From NCBI GenBank assembly GCA_043755435.1, contig JAYUSZ010000103.1, forward strand, positions 10,433-74,432: 64,000 nt of DNA, read 5' to 3'. Of this stretch, positions 17,530 through 25,643 are shown in pieces. The notes under the pieces were generated by a model. That model was not told where the DNA came from and searched no databases. It was given only the letters and a program-made list of their open reading frames with translations. The position numbers and the translations under genes are program-made. This stretch comes from JANXSF01 sp043755435 (GTDB lineage Bacteria > Acidobacteriota > Terriglobia > Bryobacterales > Bryobacteraceae). Positions within the stretch are counted from its first letter, which is position 1. The number at the start of each line of letters is the position of its first letter.

Positions 17530-18291
17530 ATGGAAGAGGAAACTCAAACCAGCGGCACGCCCGTAACTGAATCAGCTCCAGTGGCTGAAACGGTAGCAGC
17601 AGCAGTGGAGCCAATCGCTCCAGCCGCCGAACCATCTGCCGTGAAAGAAGCTGCCCCGGCTACTTCGGAAAAATCAGCCACGTCACCACAAGTGAAGCGG
17701 GAACCGCGGCCCGACCGGGGCCCGCGGCCTCCTCGAGAAAATCAACCGCCCCGGCAAGGACAACCGCAAGGCCAAGGACAAGCCAATCGTCCGCCTCGTG
17801 AAAATCGTCCACCTCAGGCAGGCGCTGGTTCTGGTGGCAGCCGTCCCGAACGTGGCGACCGGCCTCCTCATCAAGGTGGAGACCGGCCAGACCGTGGTGG
17901 CGATCGTGACCGTGGCCGCTTCGAACAACGTCGTCCCGATTTCGGTTTCAACGTCGATATCGAATTGGAAAAACTCGTTGCTGATAGCTTGTACCTCGAC
18001 AATCAAGCACACATCGTCGCTGGCCGTATGCGCGATATGGACTCAGCAACTAAAAGCCATCTTCGGCGTTTCTACAATGCTGTCCGCCGCGCTTGCCGCA
18101 CTCCTGAAGCCGAACGGCAACACGAATTCGTAATGTTGCGTGCACGCTTGGCCTACACGATTGCGCGCCACTCCCTACGCAGTCTGGACAGCCTGGAAAA
18201 GCTGCTTCTGCAAGTCACCCGCAAGAACGACGCCAAGGGCTACGAACGGTTCAAGGACCTTTTTGAAGCCATCATCGCCTATAACGAATAA
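17530..18291 (+). CDS. csm2: Csm2, type III-A small subunit with a long disordered N-terminal extension
   Basis: A 253-residue protein in two parts. Residues about 138-253 are an all-helical Csm2 core (ELEKLVADSLYL, then RMRDMDSATKSHLRRFYNAV, and a final KGYERFKDLFEAII), matching the usual 120-140-residue protein that lines the target RNA along the Csm3 backbone. Residues 1-137 are extra: an acidic, Ala/Pro/Glu-rich stretch (1-55), then an Arg/Pro/Gly/Gln-rich stretch (56-135) with repeated PPREN and RPDRGG-like units. That tail is predicted disordered and basic, likely to bind nucleic acid non-specifically. It follows cas10 by 17 nt with AAGGAGAC as ribosome site. Assignment rests on fold pattern and operon position. 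Confidence 0.85.
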   Translation: MEEETQTSGTPVTESAPVAETVAAAVEPIAPAAEPSAVKEAAPATSEKSATSPQVKREPRPDRGPRPPRENQPPRQGQPQGQGQANRPPRENRPPQAGAGSGGSRPERGDRPPHQGGDRPDRGGDRDRGRFEQRRPDFGFNVDIELEKLVADSLYLDNQAHIVAGRMRDMDSATKSHLRRFYNAVRRACRTPEAERQHEFVMLRARLAYTIARHSLRSLDSLEKLLLQVTRKNDAKGYERFKDLFEAIIAYNE

Positions 18292-18301
18292 GGAAACCAG
18301 C

Positions 18302-19138
18302 ATGAGCGCACATACCGCCCAAACACGGCTGCAACTAGTCGGCAAATTAATTCTGGAAGCCAACATAGAATGCCTCACCGGTCTGCACATCGGCGCCGGC
18401 AAAGGATCTCTTGAAATCGGCGGCGCAGATAATCCCGTCGTGAAAGATGCCTTCGGCCGCCCATACATCCCCGGCAGTTCGCTGCGTGGAAAATTGCGCA
18501 GCTTGCTGGAACAGTCCAGTGGCCTATTGAAACCAGCCGACTTGGTTTACCTTTCGCGCCGCAAAGGCCAGGAAGTCCGTATCCATCAAAGCAACGAACC
18601 CGGTGACGATATCTGCCTGCTTTTCGGCCGCAATCCCGGACGCATGGAACGCGTGGAAGGGGAAGCTTTCGATAGCAATACCGCCACTCCAGCCCGGTTG
18701 ACTGTTTCAGATGCTCCCCTGGACATAGCCAGCATCACCCAACAGATGCGTGAAAATTTGGACGACGAACTTACCGAAGTGAAGAACGAAAACGCCATTG
18801 ACCGCATTACCTCGCAAGCCAATCCACGCACTCTGGAACGTGTTCCAGCCGGTGCCCGCTTCCACTTGCGGGTTGTGTTGGACATTCTCTGCGAAGAAGA
18901 CAAGGCGCTAGTCGCACGCTTAATGGAAGGGTTACGATTGCTGGAAGACGACGCCCTGGGCGGCGGTGGCTCCCGCGGCAATGGCCGCATTCGCCTTTCC
19001 TCAGCCAAATTGGTTTGGCGCAGCCGCGGCTACTATGCAAACGGCACTCCAGAAACGGAGCTGGCCGCTGGCGCTGACTTGGCCGCACTGCAACCGCTTA
19101 CTGCGGGTGAGGATTTTCATTCAAAGCTGAGCGCGTAA
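18302..19138 (+). CDS. csm3: Csm3, type III-A backbone Cas7-like RAMP and target RNase
   Basis: A 278-residue Cas7-family RAMP. The N-terminal RRM strand leads into ECLTGLHIGAGKG. IGGADNPVVKD follows, whose Asp is the expected catalytic residue for cutting target RNA every 6 nt, and then YIPGSSLRGKLRSLLE. The C-terminal half has the glycine-rich loop DDALGGGGSRGNGRIRL. Length and motifs are those of an intact Csm3, so RNA cleavage should still work even though the complex lacks the Cas10 HD nuclease. The chosen ATG at 18302 sits behind AAGGAAAC. It is 10 nt downstream of csm2 and 4 nt upstream of csm4. Confidence 0.95.
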   Translation: MSAHTAQTRLQLVGKLILEANIECLTGLHIGAGKGSLEIGGADNPVVKDAFGRPYIPGSSLRGKLRSLLEQSSGLLKPADLVYLSRRKGQEVRIHQSNEPGDDICLLFGRNPGRMERVEGEAFDSNTATPARLTVSDAPLDIASITQQMRENLDDELTEVKNENAIDRITSQANPRTLERVPAGARFHLRVVLDILCEEDKALVARLMEGLRLLEDDALGGGGSRGNGRIRLSSAKLVWRSRGYYANGTPETELAAGADLAALQPLTAGEDFHSKLSA

Positions 19139-19142
19139 CCGT

Positions 19143-20162
19143 ATGAATGCAACCAAAGCCCTGCTGGTGCGCTGGAAGCCCACAGCTCCATGGCGCATCG
19201 GGGATGATTCAGGATCGCGCGAAGTATCTGCCGGTGTGTTGCATAGTGACACTCTGTACGCTGCAGTGTGCTCCGCCATGCAATCCTTTGGTTGGCTCGC
19301 CGAATGGCTCGATGCAACAGCACGAGCCTCCCAGGCTCCTGCCGCAGTTTTCACATCCGCATTTCCCTGGCAGGGAGATCAAATCTACTTCCCCGCCCCA
19401 CTCCCTCTATGGCCGCCGAAAGGCGCAGGCCGCCGCATCCGCTCAGCAACATTTTTGCCCGTCCCTGTTCTTCGAAATTTGCTACAAGGTCTCCCGGTTG
19501 AGGAAGCAAAATGGGCTCCAGATTCCGCCAGCGGTTGCTTGCTCTTCGCCGATCGCGCTCATCGGGGCGGACCGTTCCGCCATGCTCTGCGAACACGCGT
19601 CAGCATCGACAGACTTTCCAATTTGAATGGACCCGTCAACAAAATCGGTGCTGTAGAGTTCACCGAAAATGCTGGATTGTGGAACGCCGTCAGTTTCAAG
19701 GATGATCAGGCCCGCACTGAATGGCGTGCCCGCCTTGTATCTTGCTTTCGCTACTTGGCCGATGCCGGAATTGGTGGGAACCGCTCCTGCGGATGGGGCA
19801 AATCAGCAACACCTTCTTTTGATGATCGTCACATTGAACAGCTAATTTGGCCCGAAGCGCAAACCCTTGAAGGTGCACGCGCTTGGTGGAGCCTTAGCCT
19901 TCTGCACCCTGCAACTTCCGATTCCATCGATTGGTCGCGCGGCGGCTATCGTCTTTTAGACCGCGCCGGCCGCATCGAAAGTTCCGAACAATGGGGTTCG
20001 CAAAAGAAAAAGGTAGCCATGATCGCTGAAGGCTCCGTGCTGGTGGCTTCAGAAAAACCGATCGGTTCCGCACCCGACTCCGCGCCCGAAGGCTTCCCGC
20101 ATCCCGTCTATAAAAACGGATTCGCCGTCACCATTGAAATTCCATGGAGGGCCAACGCATGA
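19143..20162 (+). CDS. csm4: Csm4, type III-A Cas5-like RAMP that caps the crRNA 5' tag
   Basis: A 339-residue Cas5-family RAMP. The first RRM carries LVRWKPTAPWRIGDD and the SDTLYAAVCSAMQ helix typical of Csm4 (S/H-D-T-L followed by a helix). The second half shows GIGGNRSCGWGKS, the glycine-rich RAMP loop. In the complex Csm4 binds Cas10 and the crRNA 5' handle. It follows csm3 by 4 nt and overlaps csm5 by 4 nt (ATGA), so translation is coupled across the operon. The usual C-terminal KSG-type motif of Csm4 is weak here, and GFAVTIEIPW near the end closes the last strand. Confidence 0.93.
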   Translation: MNATKALLVRWKPTAPWRIGDDSGSREVSAGVLHSDTLYAAVCSAMQSFGWLAEWLDATARASQAPAAVFTSAFPWQGDQIYFPAPLPLWPPKGAGRRIRSATFLPVPVLRNLLQGLPVEEAKWAPDSASGCLLFADRAHRGGPFRHALRTRVSIDRLSNLNGPVNKIGAVEFTENAGLWNAVSFKDDQARTEWRARLVSCFRYLADAGIGGNRSCGWGKSATPSFDDRHIEQLIWPEAQTLEGARAWWSLSLLHPATSDSIDWSRGGYRLLDRAGRIESSEQWGSQKKKVAMIAEGSVLVASEKPIGSAPDSAPEGFPHPVYKNGFAVTIEIPWRANA

Positions 20163-21268
20163 AATACCGCGTCACAGCCCTAACCCCGCTGCTTGTCAGC
20201 AATGGAGAACAGCTTTCACCCATCGATTACATGGTGTACAAAGATCAGGTGAGCGTTCTTGATCAGAATCGAATCTTCCGTCTGCTAGCCAAAGGTCCGC
20301 GCCTAGAAGGCTACTTAACGCAACTGCGCCGCGCCGACAAATTGGACTTCGCCAGTTGGGGCGGCTTCGCCCAAAACTTCGCATCACACCGCATTCCGTT
20401 TGAACATGAAAGCGCCGCACAAGCTTGGGCCGCAACACGTGTCGCTGATCTGTTCATCCCCACTTTTAATTCCAGTACCCAGGGCCCATATATTCCAGGT
20501 AGCGCGCTGAAAGGTGCTTTGCGAACGGGGTATGTGTTCACGCACGCCAATCCAAACATGCTGGAAAATGCCGCGGCAAGCTTGAATGAAGATCGTCCCA
20601 ACCTTTGGCGCGTAGCCGATGAAGCCGAACATCGAACAGCGGGCAATGGTCAATCCAGCCGCATGCGCCCCATCATGATGGCCGATTCCTCCGCCATCTC
20701 ACGTGAACAATTTAAGGTATATCTTGTTCGGACAGCAAAGCTGGAAGAGCGTACCGGCAAGTTTGGAGTCAGCTTCAAGCCCACTCCCGTTTTCGCAGAA
20801 ATGGCCAGCCCCGGCACTCAATTTGAAGGAATGTTCGGTGGCCACAACGAACGATTCCACGAACCCGAAGTATTGCGAGCACTGCGTTGGAAAGAGCCAA
20901 TCAGCATGGAATCCCTTGCTACCTCCGCCAACAAATTTGCCGCACAACTTTTAGAAGCTGAAAAACTGTACGCCGAACGTTCCGGTCTAACCGTGTTAGC
21001 CCAAACCGTAGCAGCACTCAACAGTGAGTTAGCCTCAGCCGGAAAGAATTGCTGCCTATTGCCATTAGGATGGGGCGGCGGATTCTTGTCAAAGGTAGGC
21101 TTTGGAAATCCAGAGTCCAGCGATTACAGAAAGCTCCTCCGAGCAATCCCGTTCTACCAGAAAGCCGTTCAAACCGGCCTCCCATTTCCGAAGACCCGCA
21201 AGATCGTCCACGTCAATGGTCAACCCGCCGCGCTGCCAGGTTGGGTGAAGCTTGAAATTTTGAGTTAA
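20159..21268 (+). CDS. csm5: Csm5, type III-A Cas7-like RAMP at the crRNA 3' end
   Basis: A 369-residue RAMP. The N-terminus reads TALTPLLVSNGEQLSPIDYMVYKDQV, the Csm5 pattern (P-L-x-G-x-G-E then D-Y). YIPGSALKGALRTGYV comes in the middle and LPLGWGGGFLSKVGFG near the C-terminus. Csm5 caps the growing Csm3 filament and helps host nucleases trim the crRNA 3' end. The ATG at 20159 has GGAGG 7 nt upstream and overlaps the csm4 stop (ATGA); the in-frame ATG at 20144 is less likely. The gene ends 12 nt before recognisable mobile-element debris, so it is intact but sits at the edge of a rearranged region. No array or cas6 follows. Confidence 0.93.
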   Translation: MKYRVTALTPLLVSNGEQLSPIDYMVYKDQVSVLDQNRIFRLLAKGPRLEGYLTQLRRADKLDFASWGGFAQNFASHRIPFEHESAAQAWAATRVADLFIPTFNSSTQGPYIPGSALKGALRTGYVFTHANPNMLENAAASLNEDRPNLWRVADEAEHRTAGNGQSSRMRPIMMADSSAISREQFKVYLVRTAKLEERTGKFGVSFKPTPVFAEMASPGTQFEGMFGGHNERFHEPEVLRALRWKEPISMESLATSANKFAAQLLEAEKLYAERSGLTVLAQTVAALNSELASAGKNCCLLPLGWGGGFLSKVGFGNPESSDYRKLLRAIPFYQKAVQTGLPFPKTRKIVHVNGQPAALPGWVKLEILS

Positions 21269-21424
21269 CTGTTGAAAATTAAAACGGTAATTGCAAGCCA
21301 CAACAGGGCAGCCCATCGGCCGAATTCGTGAAATCCGGGACGGGGGTGCAATGTCTTCGGAATTCGTACGGATTTGGCACATATTCTGGTCGCGGTAGGG
21401 ATGCAAGTTTCCTTGCACCTCCCG

Positions 21425-21760
21425 CACATGCGCTACTAACGCATACGGTTCCAACCTCGGATATTTAACATCGAAACGCACATCGGGATGTGGATGCACC
21501 AGTTTGGGCTTAAGCACACAGCCTTCAAACAATCGAGTCACACCGCCGTCATCCGGCTCTGTTTGACTCCGCCGTTTCACGGTATGTCTCTCAGGGCCAT
21601 CCGATCCGTTCCCGAAAGCGTTGCTCGCCCAGTTGCCCGGCAATGCGTGATATTGGTAGTACCCTGTCAGCACTCGGCTCATCCATTTGCCCACCTTCGG
21701 TATCGGTTCATGCATCCGCTGCTTCAATTCTTGCAGTTTCGTCTCCAGACGATTGCGCCG
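21425..21760 (-). pseudogene. Group II intron reverse transcriptase, C-terminal remnant
   Basis: The minus-strand translation here shows the C-terminal maturase-adjacent tail common in bacterial group II intron proteins: HEPIPKVGKWMSRVLTGYYQYHALPGNW, then RRSQ, then KLVHPHPDVRFDVKYPRLEPYA with HVRE after it. The polymerase domain (YADD) and the whole 5' part are missing, and frameshifts break the segment between NWAS and RRSQ. The further minus-strand text down to about 21280 (ending near SRIRPMGCPV) continues the same type of debris. Nothing here can be functional. It lies right after csm5, and an ISKra4 transposase wreck follows it upstream on the same strand. Confidence 0.75.
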
Positions 21761-21865
21761 TATCCCGTCATATAGCAATGTGGCCTCGCTTACTTGTCCC
21801 ACACCGATGTGTGGAGACCCCAGAAAATCGATGCTTTGCTGATCGGGTGTGCGACATGGAAGTGG

Positions 21866-22450
21866 GAAGTTAGGCCGCGCGGCGTGACTCCAGTAGTTCT
21901 CGAAGCGACCGCTGAGGTGGCTACATCTGAGGGCGATGATAGCGTTGGCCCCCCTGACGGTCCAGAACATGCCGGACTTTTTGAGGCGAGAGCCGATGCC
22001 CGTCTTGCAGCCAGCTTCGATGACACCGGAGCCGACGAAGAGGTGCTGACGGCGGAACTTCGGGTATCGCATACGCTCGGCATTGCGCTCGAAGTAGTCC
22101 GCCTCCGTACGAATCTTTCCCAGAACGTCGGCATTGGTTGATGCCATGGAGCGTAGCAAGACAACCAGCTTTTCGATTTTTCCCTTATCGAGCAGGCGTT
22201 CTGGTGGACTTTCATCCATGCTTTTTGATTCGCCGCATCGTTGGGGTACAACCTGCGAGCCAGATCCCACAGGTGCTGGCGAGCGTGATAGAGATCGACA
22301 ATCTTCAACGGATTTCGCGCTGCTCGCCGGCGGCGATGTCAGCGCCGATCGCTTCGGCCGTACGCTCGACCGACTTGGCGGTGACCGCCAGACCGAAGGG
22401 TGCCTCCTGACCCACCATGGCCTGCATGCGGCGCACGCCCGATTACAGCT
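21866..22450 (-). pseudogene. ISKra4-family transposase, degraded
   Basis: Three pieces of one transposase lie in different minus-strand frames. The first (about 22450-22320) reads MQAMVGQEAPFG then AKSVERTAEAIGADIA. The second (22308 to about 22210) reads KIVDLYHARQHLWDLARRLYP. The third (about 22195-21866) reads LLDKGKIEKLV, then RYPKFRRQHLFVGSGVIEAGCK and SRLKKSGMFWTVRGANAIIALRC. These are the central and C-terminal DDE regions of ISKra4-type elements. At least two frame changes and one internal deletion separate them, and the N-terminal third is gone. No terminal inverted repeats were identified. The reading frame of the third piece runs on into the intron remnant, showing the two were joined by deletion or insertion. 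Confidence 0.75.
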
Positions 22451-22582
22451 TTCTAAATGAAATCGAAAAAATGCCAGGTGTTTTCATAACAAGCCGGTAG
22501 GTGACTTGGTGATATTGGAGACATCAGTCAAAAGAATTTTGCCTTACCGTTCGCAAGGGCGCAGTGCGTTTGCTCATCAACT

Positions 22583-24199
22583 TCACTTGTCTTGCCCAAT
22601 GGCAACCAATTGTTTCAAACTGCGATGGTATAGTATGCCTTCGCTATAAGCAATGGAATTCAAACTCCAGGTTTCTCCGCTTGGGCCAAGATCGTTCACA
22701 GCCAGCAGAGCTTTTTCGTCAAACACTTTTGCCGCACCATCCACAACGTAAGTAATCCCCAGTTGAGTATTGAAAAACACTTTTCCATTCACCGCAGTCG
22801 GGCTGCCCCAGAATGCCGGAGTCTCCCAGCCGTCCATTCTTGAACGTTCCTCCGCGGCTACGTCCACTCCCTTGCTGTTAATGGTCTGGGTCTTCACAGC
22901 CACCCCGTAAACTTTCTCGTCGGGCATCCCGGGTTTGCGAATCACCGTGACAGGAACTTCAAGGTATTCCACCTTGCCACTCTTCACGTTGATTCGCGCC
23001 AAGCAGTGCGATGGCCCACCCTTTCCCTTCGGTTCCATCCGATTGCGCCGATGCGCAGTGCTAGCCATGAAGTAATGGAAATCGCCAACCACTATATTTG
23101 CGTGCCATGCCGGCATTACCCGTATCACTTCATCCGCAGCCATTTTGTTGCGGGGAGACAAATCCCTAACTTCACGCAGATTCACTCCTGCATGTGTTAT
23201 ATACCTCTTGGCGACAGGATCCCATTGACGGTAATCCACATCACGGATCAACGATTGCTCCCGCAATAATTTTCCAGTATTCGCATCAATCACAAGATGA
23301 GTCTCTTCAGGATTCATCCTGAACCAATACCCCTCATTCTTGTTCCAATGCAAGACGTACAAAGATTGCCAGGTTGGTCCACCTTCATCGCCACTACCAG
23401 CCACGAAGCGCCACAGAGATTTCCCAGCATTGTTGTAGTCGAGACTAATCAAGCTCAAACCTACAGGCCTTTCCGGAACATCATGCCACCCTCCGCGACC
23501 AGTCATCACAGCAGGCTTTCCGGCAGCAGTCATACCGAGCATCGATGTAGCGTAAGTTGTAGTGCCGTCTTCGGCGATCCAAGCTGTCTTGCCTGTAAGC
23601 TTATCAATCGCACGTAAATAGTTCCATCCCTGTTTATCTGCGGGGTTACCGTCCAGCGGCTCCACATTCAAAATCCAATTCCCAGAAAGAATCGGTTCGT
23701 GTTGTTTGTTGAAGGGAAAGGGCTCCCCCCACGGAGTCCACTTGTGCCGCCAAACTTCTTTCCCATCCACTGTCCAGCAGCCCATTTCTCCGCTTGCGTT
23801 GATGAACCAAACATACTTCCCATCTGTGATAGGCGAAGGCGATGTGGAATCACTATAACTGTACGCAATGGGACTTTTTGTAACGCCTTCCAGATTCACC
23901 GTCCAAAGCAGTTTCCCGGTTTTCCGGTCAATGGCGTGGCCGCTGATCTTTGTGCTGAATCCCTTTTCGCCTTCAGTAAACGTGGTGAGAAACAGCCGAT
24001 CCTTGCAAATGACAATTCCGCTCTGGCCGCCATTTGGAAGCGATGTTTTCCAGAGAATATTCTGGTTCCTCGCCACGCTCCAATTGTTTACCGCCGTTTT
24101 ACCGGTGGCTTGCCAGTTACCCTGCGGACCACCAGCTTGTGGCCATTCTGCCATGCAAGGCAAAAGAATCATGAAAGAAAATAGAAGACAATAGTGCAC
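22583..24199 (-). CDS. Secreted PQQ-like beta-propeller protein
   Basis: From GTG at 24199 the protein is 538 residues, with a short signal peptide (CLLFSFMILLPCMA, then EWPQAGGP). A series of propeller blades follows, each with patterns such as DRKTGKLLWTVN, DKLTGKTAWIAED and NGKVFFNTQLG. The opening WPQAGGPQGNWQATG and the later PAFWGSPTAVNGKVFF are typical of acidobacterial and planctomycetal outer-membrane WD40/PQQ proteins. These lack the calcium and Trp-docking residues of true quinoprotein dehydrogenases, so catalysis is doubtful; a structural or binding role outside the inner membrane is more likely. The start is uncertain: in-frame ATG and further codons reach 24373, but those would overlap the divergent HAD gene, whose GTG start lies at 24220. 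Confidence 0.8.
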   Translation of the reverse strand: MHYCLLFSFMILLPCMAEWPQAGGPQGNWQATGKTAVNNWSVARNQNILWKTSLPNGGQSGIVICKDRLFLTTFTEGEKGFSTKISGHAIDRKTGKLLWTVNLEGVTKSPIAYSYSDSTSPSPITDGKYVWFINASGEMGCWTVDGKEVWRHKWTPWGEPFPFNKQHEPILSGNWILNVEPLDGNPADKQGWNYLRAIDKLTGKTAWIAEDGTTTYATSMLGMTAAGKPAVMTGRGGWHDVPERPVGLSLISLDYNNAGKSLWRFVAGSGDEGGPTWQSLYVLHWNKNEGYWFRMNPEETHLVIDANTGKLLREQSLIRDVDYRQWDPVAKRYITHAGVNLREVRDLSPRNKMAADEVIRVMPAWHANIVVGDFHYFMASTAHRRNRMEPKGKGGPSHCLARINVKSGKVEYLEVPVTVIRKPGMPDEKVYGVAVKTQTINSKGVDVAAEERSRMDGWETPAFWGSPTAVNGKVFFNTQLGITYVVDGAAKVFDEKALLAVNDLGPSGETWSLNSIAYSEGILYHRSLKQLVAIGQDK

Positions 24200-24219
24200 C
24201 TCGCTATAGTAATAGATGA

Positions 24220-24921
24220 GTGAGTAGCCAGTCACGTCCATTTTCGGCGGTCCTTCTTTTCGACATTGACGGCACTTTGTTGCGCCGAGTGGGTCCACAA
24301 CATCGCCAAGCCTTGGTTTCCGCCGTCCGGCACGTAACGGGCATTGAAACCAGCAACGAACATATAGCGACACAAGGCATGCTGGATGGGGACATTTTGA
24401 AGCTCATGATGTTGGATGTTGGAATGAAGCCAAAACAGATAGCCGTTGCAATGCCGGCAATTATTGCTTTTGCGCAAACTGAATATGAGTCCACTTGCCC
24501 TGATCTTCGCAGAAAGGTTTGCCCCGGAGTTCGGCAGTTCCTTGGTACGTTGAGCAAACGGGATACGGTTGCAGGATTGGTAACGGGAAACTTGACGGCT
24601 ATTGGATGGAGGAAAATGGAAAGTGCCGGGTTGCGACAACATTTCCAGTTTGGAGCGTTTGCGGAACAAGGTCGTGACCGCGCAGCACTTGTGCGCATTG
24701 CTTTGCGCCAAGCTAAGTTGAAGGGGTTTTCTACTCGGCATACTCCCGTTGCCCTAATAGGAGATCATCCGAATGATGTGAACGCCGCCCGGAAGAATGG
24801 TGTGCGGGCAGTTGCAGTAACCACCGGACTAACTAGCCGGGAAGAATTGTCCAGCCACAACCCTCACATGGTTGTCGACAATTTAAATAGCCTCGATTGG
24901 GAAAACTTGTTCTTGAAATGA
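24220..24921 (+). CDS. HAD-superfamily phosphatase (phosphoglycolate-phosphatase-like)
   Basis: A 233-residue HAD hydrolase starting at GTG. Motif I is FDIDGTLL (Asp nucleophile and acid/base Asp), motif II is GLVTGN, and motif IV is IGDHPNDVNAARKNG. A helical C1 cap lies between motifs I and II. This matches the Gph/PGP subfamily, which removes phosphate from small molecules such as 2-phosphoglycolate; the actual substrate is unproven. It ends in ATGA, sharing four nucleotides with the following lipoprotein gene, so the two are translationally coupled. It is divergent from the PQQ-propeller gene with about 20 nt between the chosen starts. Confidence 0.87.
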   Translation: MSSQSRPFSAVLLFDIDGTLLRRVGPQHRQALVSAVRHVTGIETSNEHIATQGMLDGDILKLMMLDVGMKPKQIAVAMPAIIAFAQTEYESTCPDLRRKVCPGVRQFLGTLSKRDTVAGLVTGNLTAIGWRKMESAGLRQHFQFGAFAEQGRDRAALVRIALRQAKLKGFSTRHTPVALIGDHPNDVNAARKNGVRAVAVTTGLTSREELSSHNPHMVVDNLNSLDWENLFLK

Positions 24922-25643
24922 AACTGAATTCGCTTTTTATATCACTGCTAATCCTGAGTTTATCCGCATGTGTGAACAAGCCTGATGGCATTGCGCTTGT
25001 CGGCGGGGGACTTCTTGACACCACGCAACCACAAATGTTGATCATTGACGATTCCATCATTATGGTAAAGGGTGCCTTTATTCGTGCCTCAGGTCATCGG
25101 TCCATCACTCCGCTTCCAGCTTCGGCGGAGAAAGTGGATGTCAAAGGGAAATTCCTTATTCCTATCCCTTCCCCAGTGGAGGAATCGCAGTTGGATGTTC
25201 CTGCCCTGGATATGCAGAAATTTGTAGAGCAGGTAGCTGTCCGCCGTCCATTGATTGTAGGTGTGCCTCTTGATAGCACCCAGTGGGAACGGCACATTAT
25301 CGCGTTGATGAGGGCTCAAAGGATTCGCGTTTTTCCCCGGCTTTCAAGAGTGAAACCTGGCGTTGAATTGGAACGAGCCAAAAAGAACACAAGAATTCTG
25401 GTTGATGAGGACATACATATATGTATTCCTCCAGGACCGGATGCAGAAGCAGAAATTGCAGTATTGGCACAAGTAGGGTTGGATAATAAGCAGCTGGTTC
25501 GAGCCTATCTTACTAACCTAAGCCTCAGCTCTGGAGCGGATGCCAACATTTTAGTCATTCGTGGGAATCCGCTAACTAATTGGAGGAGCATGTTTCAAGT
25601 AGAGCGGCGCATGGTTGCCGGCGAATGGCAGGCTGGCCGATAA
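24918..25643 (+). CDS. Lipoprotein with a degenerate amidohydrolase-like fold
   Basis: A 241-residue protein with a lipoprotein signal peptide (LILSLSAC, lipobox Cys about residue 18). The N-terminal beta-sandwich is that of composite amidohydrolases (IALVGGGLLD, then SIIMVKGAFIRASG, VDVKGKFLIP). The C-terminal sandwich also fits (SSGADANILVIRGNPLTNW, then VERRMVAGEW). Between them the TIM barrel is reduced to about 110 residues and the metal-binding HxH that should follow KFLIP is absent, replaced by IPSPVEES. It therefore looks like a catalytically dead, shortened imidazolonepropionase-like protein rather than an enzyme. It is coupled to the upstream HAD gene (ATGA overlap), and the next gene begins at the base after its stop. 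Confidence 0.7.
   Translation: MKLNSLFISLLILSLSACVNKPDGIALVGGGLLDTTQPQMLIIDDSIIMVKGAFIRASGHRSITPLPASAEKVDVKGKFLIPIPSPVEESQLDVPALDMQKFVEQVAVRRPLIVGVPLDSTQWERHIIALMRAQRIRVFPRLSRVKPGVELERAKKNTRILVDEDIHICIPPGPDAEAEIAVLAQVGLDNKQLVRAYLTNLSLSSGADANILVIRGNPLTNWRSMFQVERRMVAGEWQAGR

Larger units (their letters stand above)
21269..22582. mobile_element. Mobile-element graveyard between csm5 and the PQQ-propeller gene
   Basis: No intact gene is present over 1.3 kb. The stretch holds the group II intron protein tail (proximal to csm5), the broken ISKra4 transposase, and about 130 nt of unassigned sequence before the end of the next gene. Such debris beside the effector operon could mark where an adaptation module or array was lost; that is inference. 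Confidence 0.7.

Noticed and set aside
17530..17940. The Arg/Pro/Gly-rich coding repeats of csm2 considered as a possible CRISPR or tandem repeat array
   Set aside because: The units vary in length and sequence, stay in one reading frame and are better read as a low-complexity protein tail.
21089..22270. One 393-codon minus-strand open frame as an intact gene
   Set aside because: It is made of the end of a transposase followed by an intron-protein tail, then antisense of csm5; different families are joined and frames shift, so it is debris.
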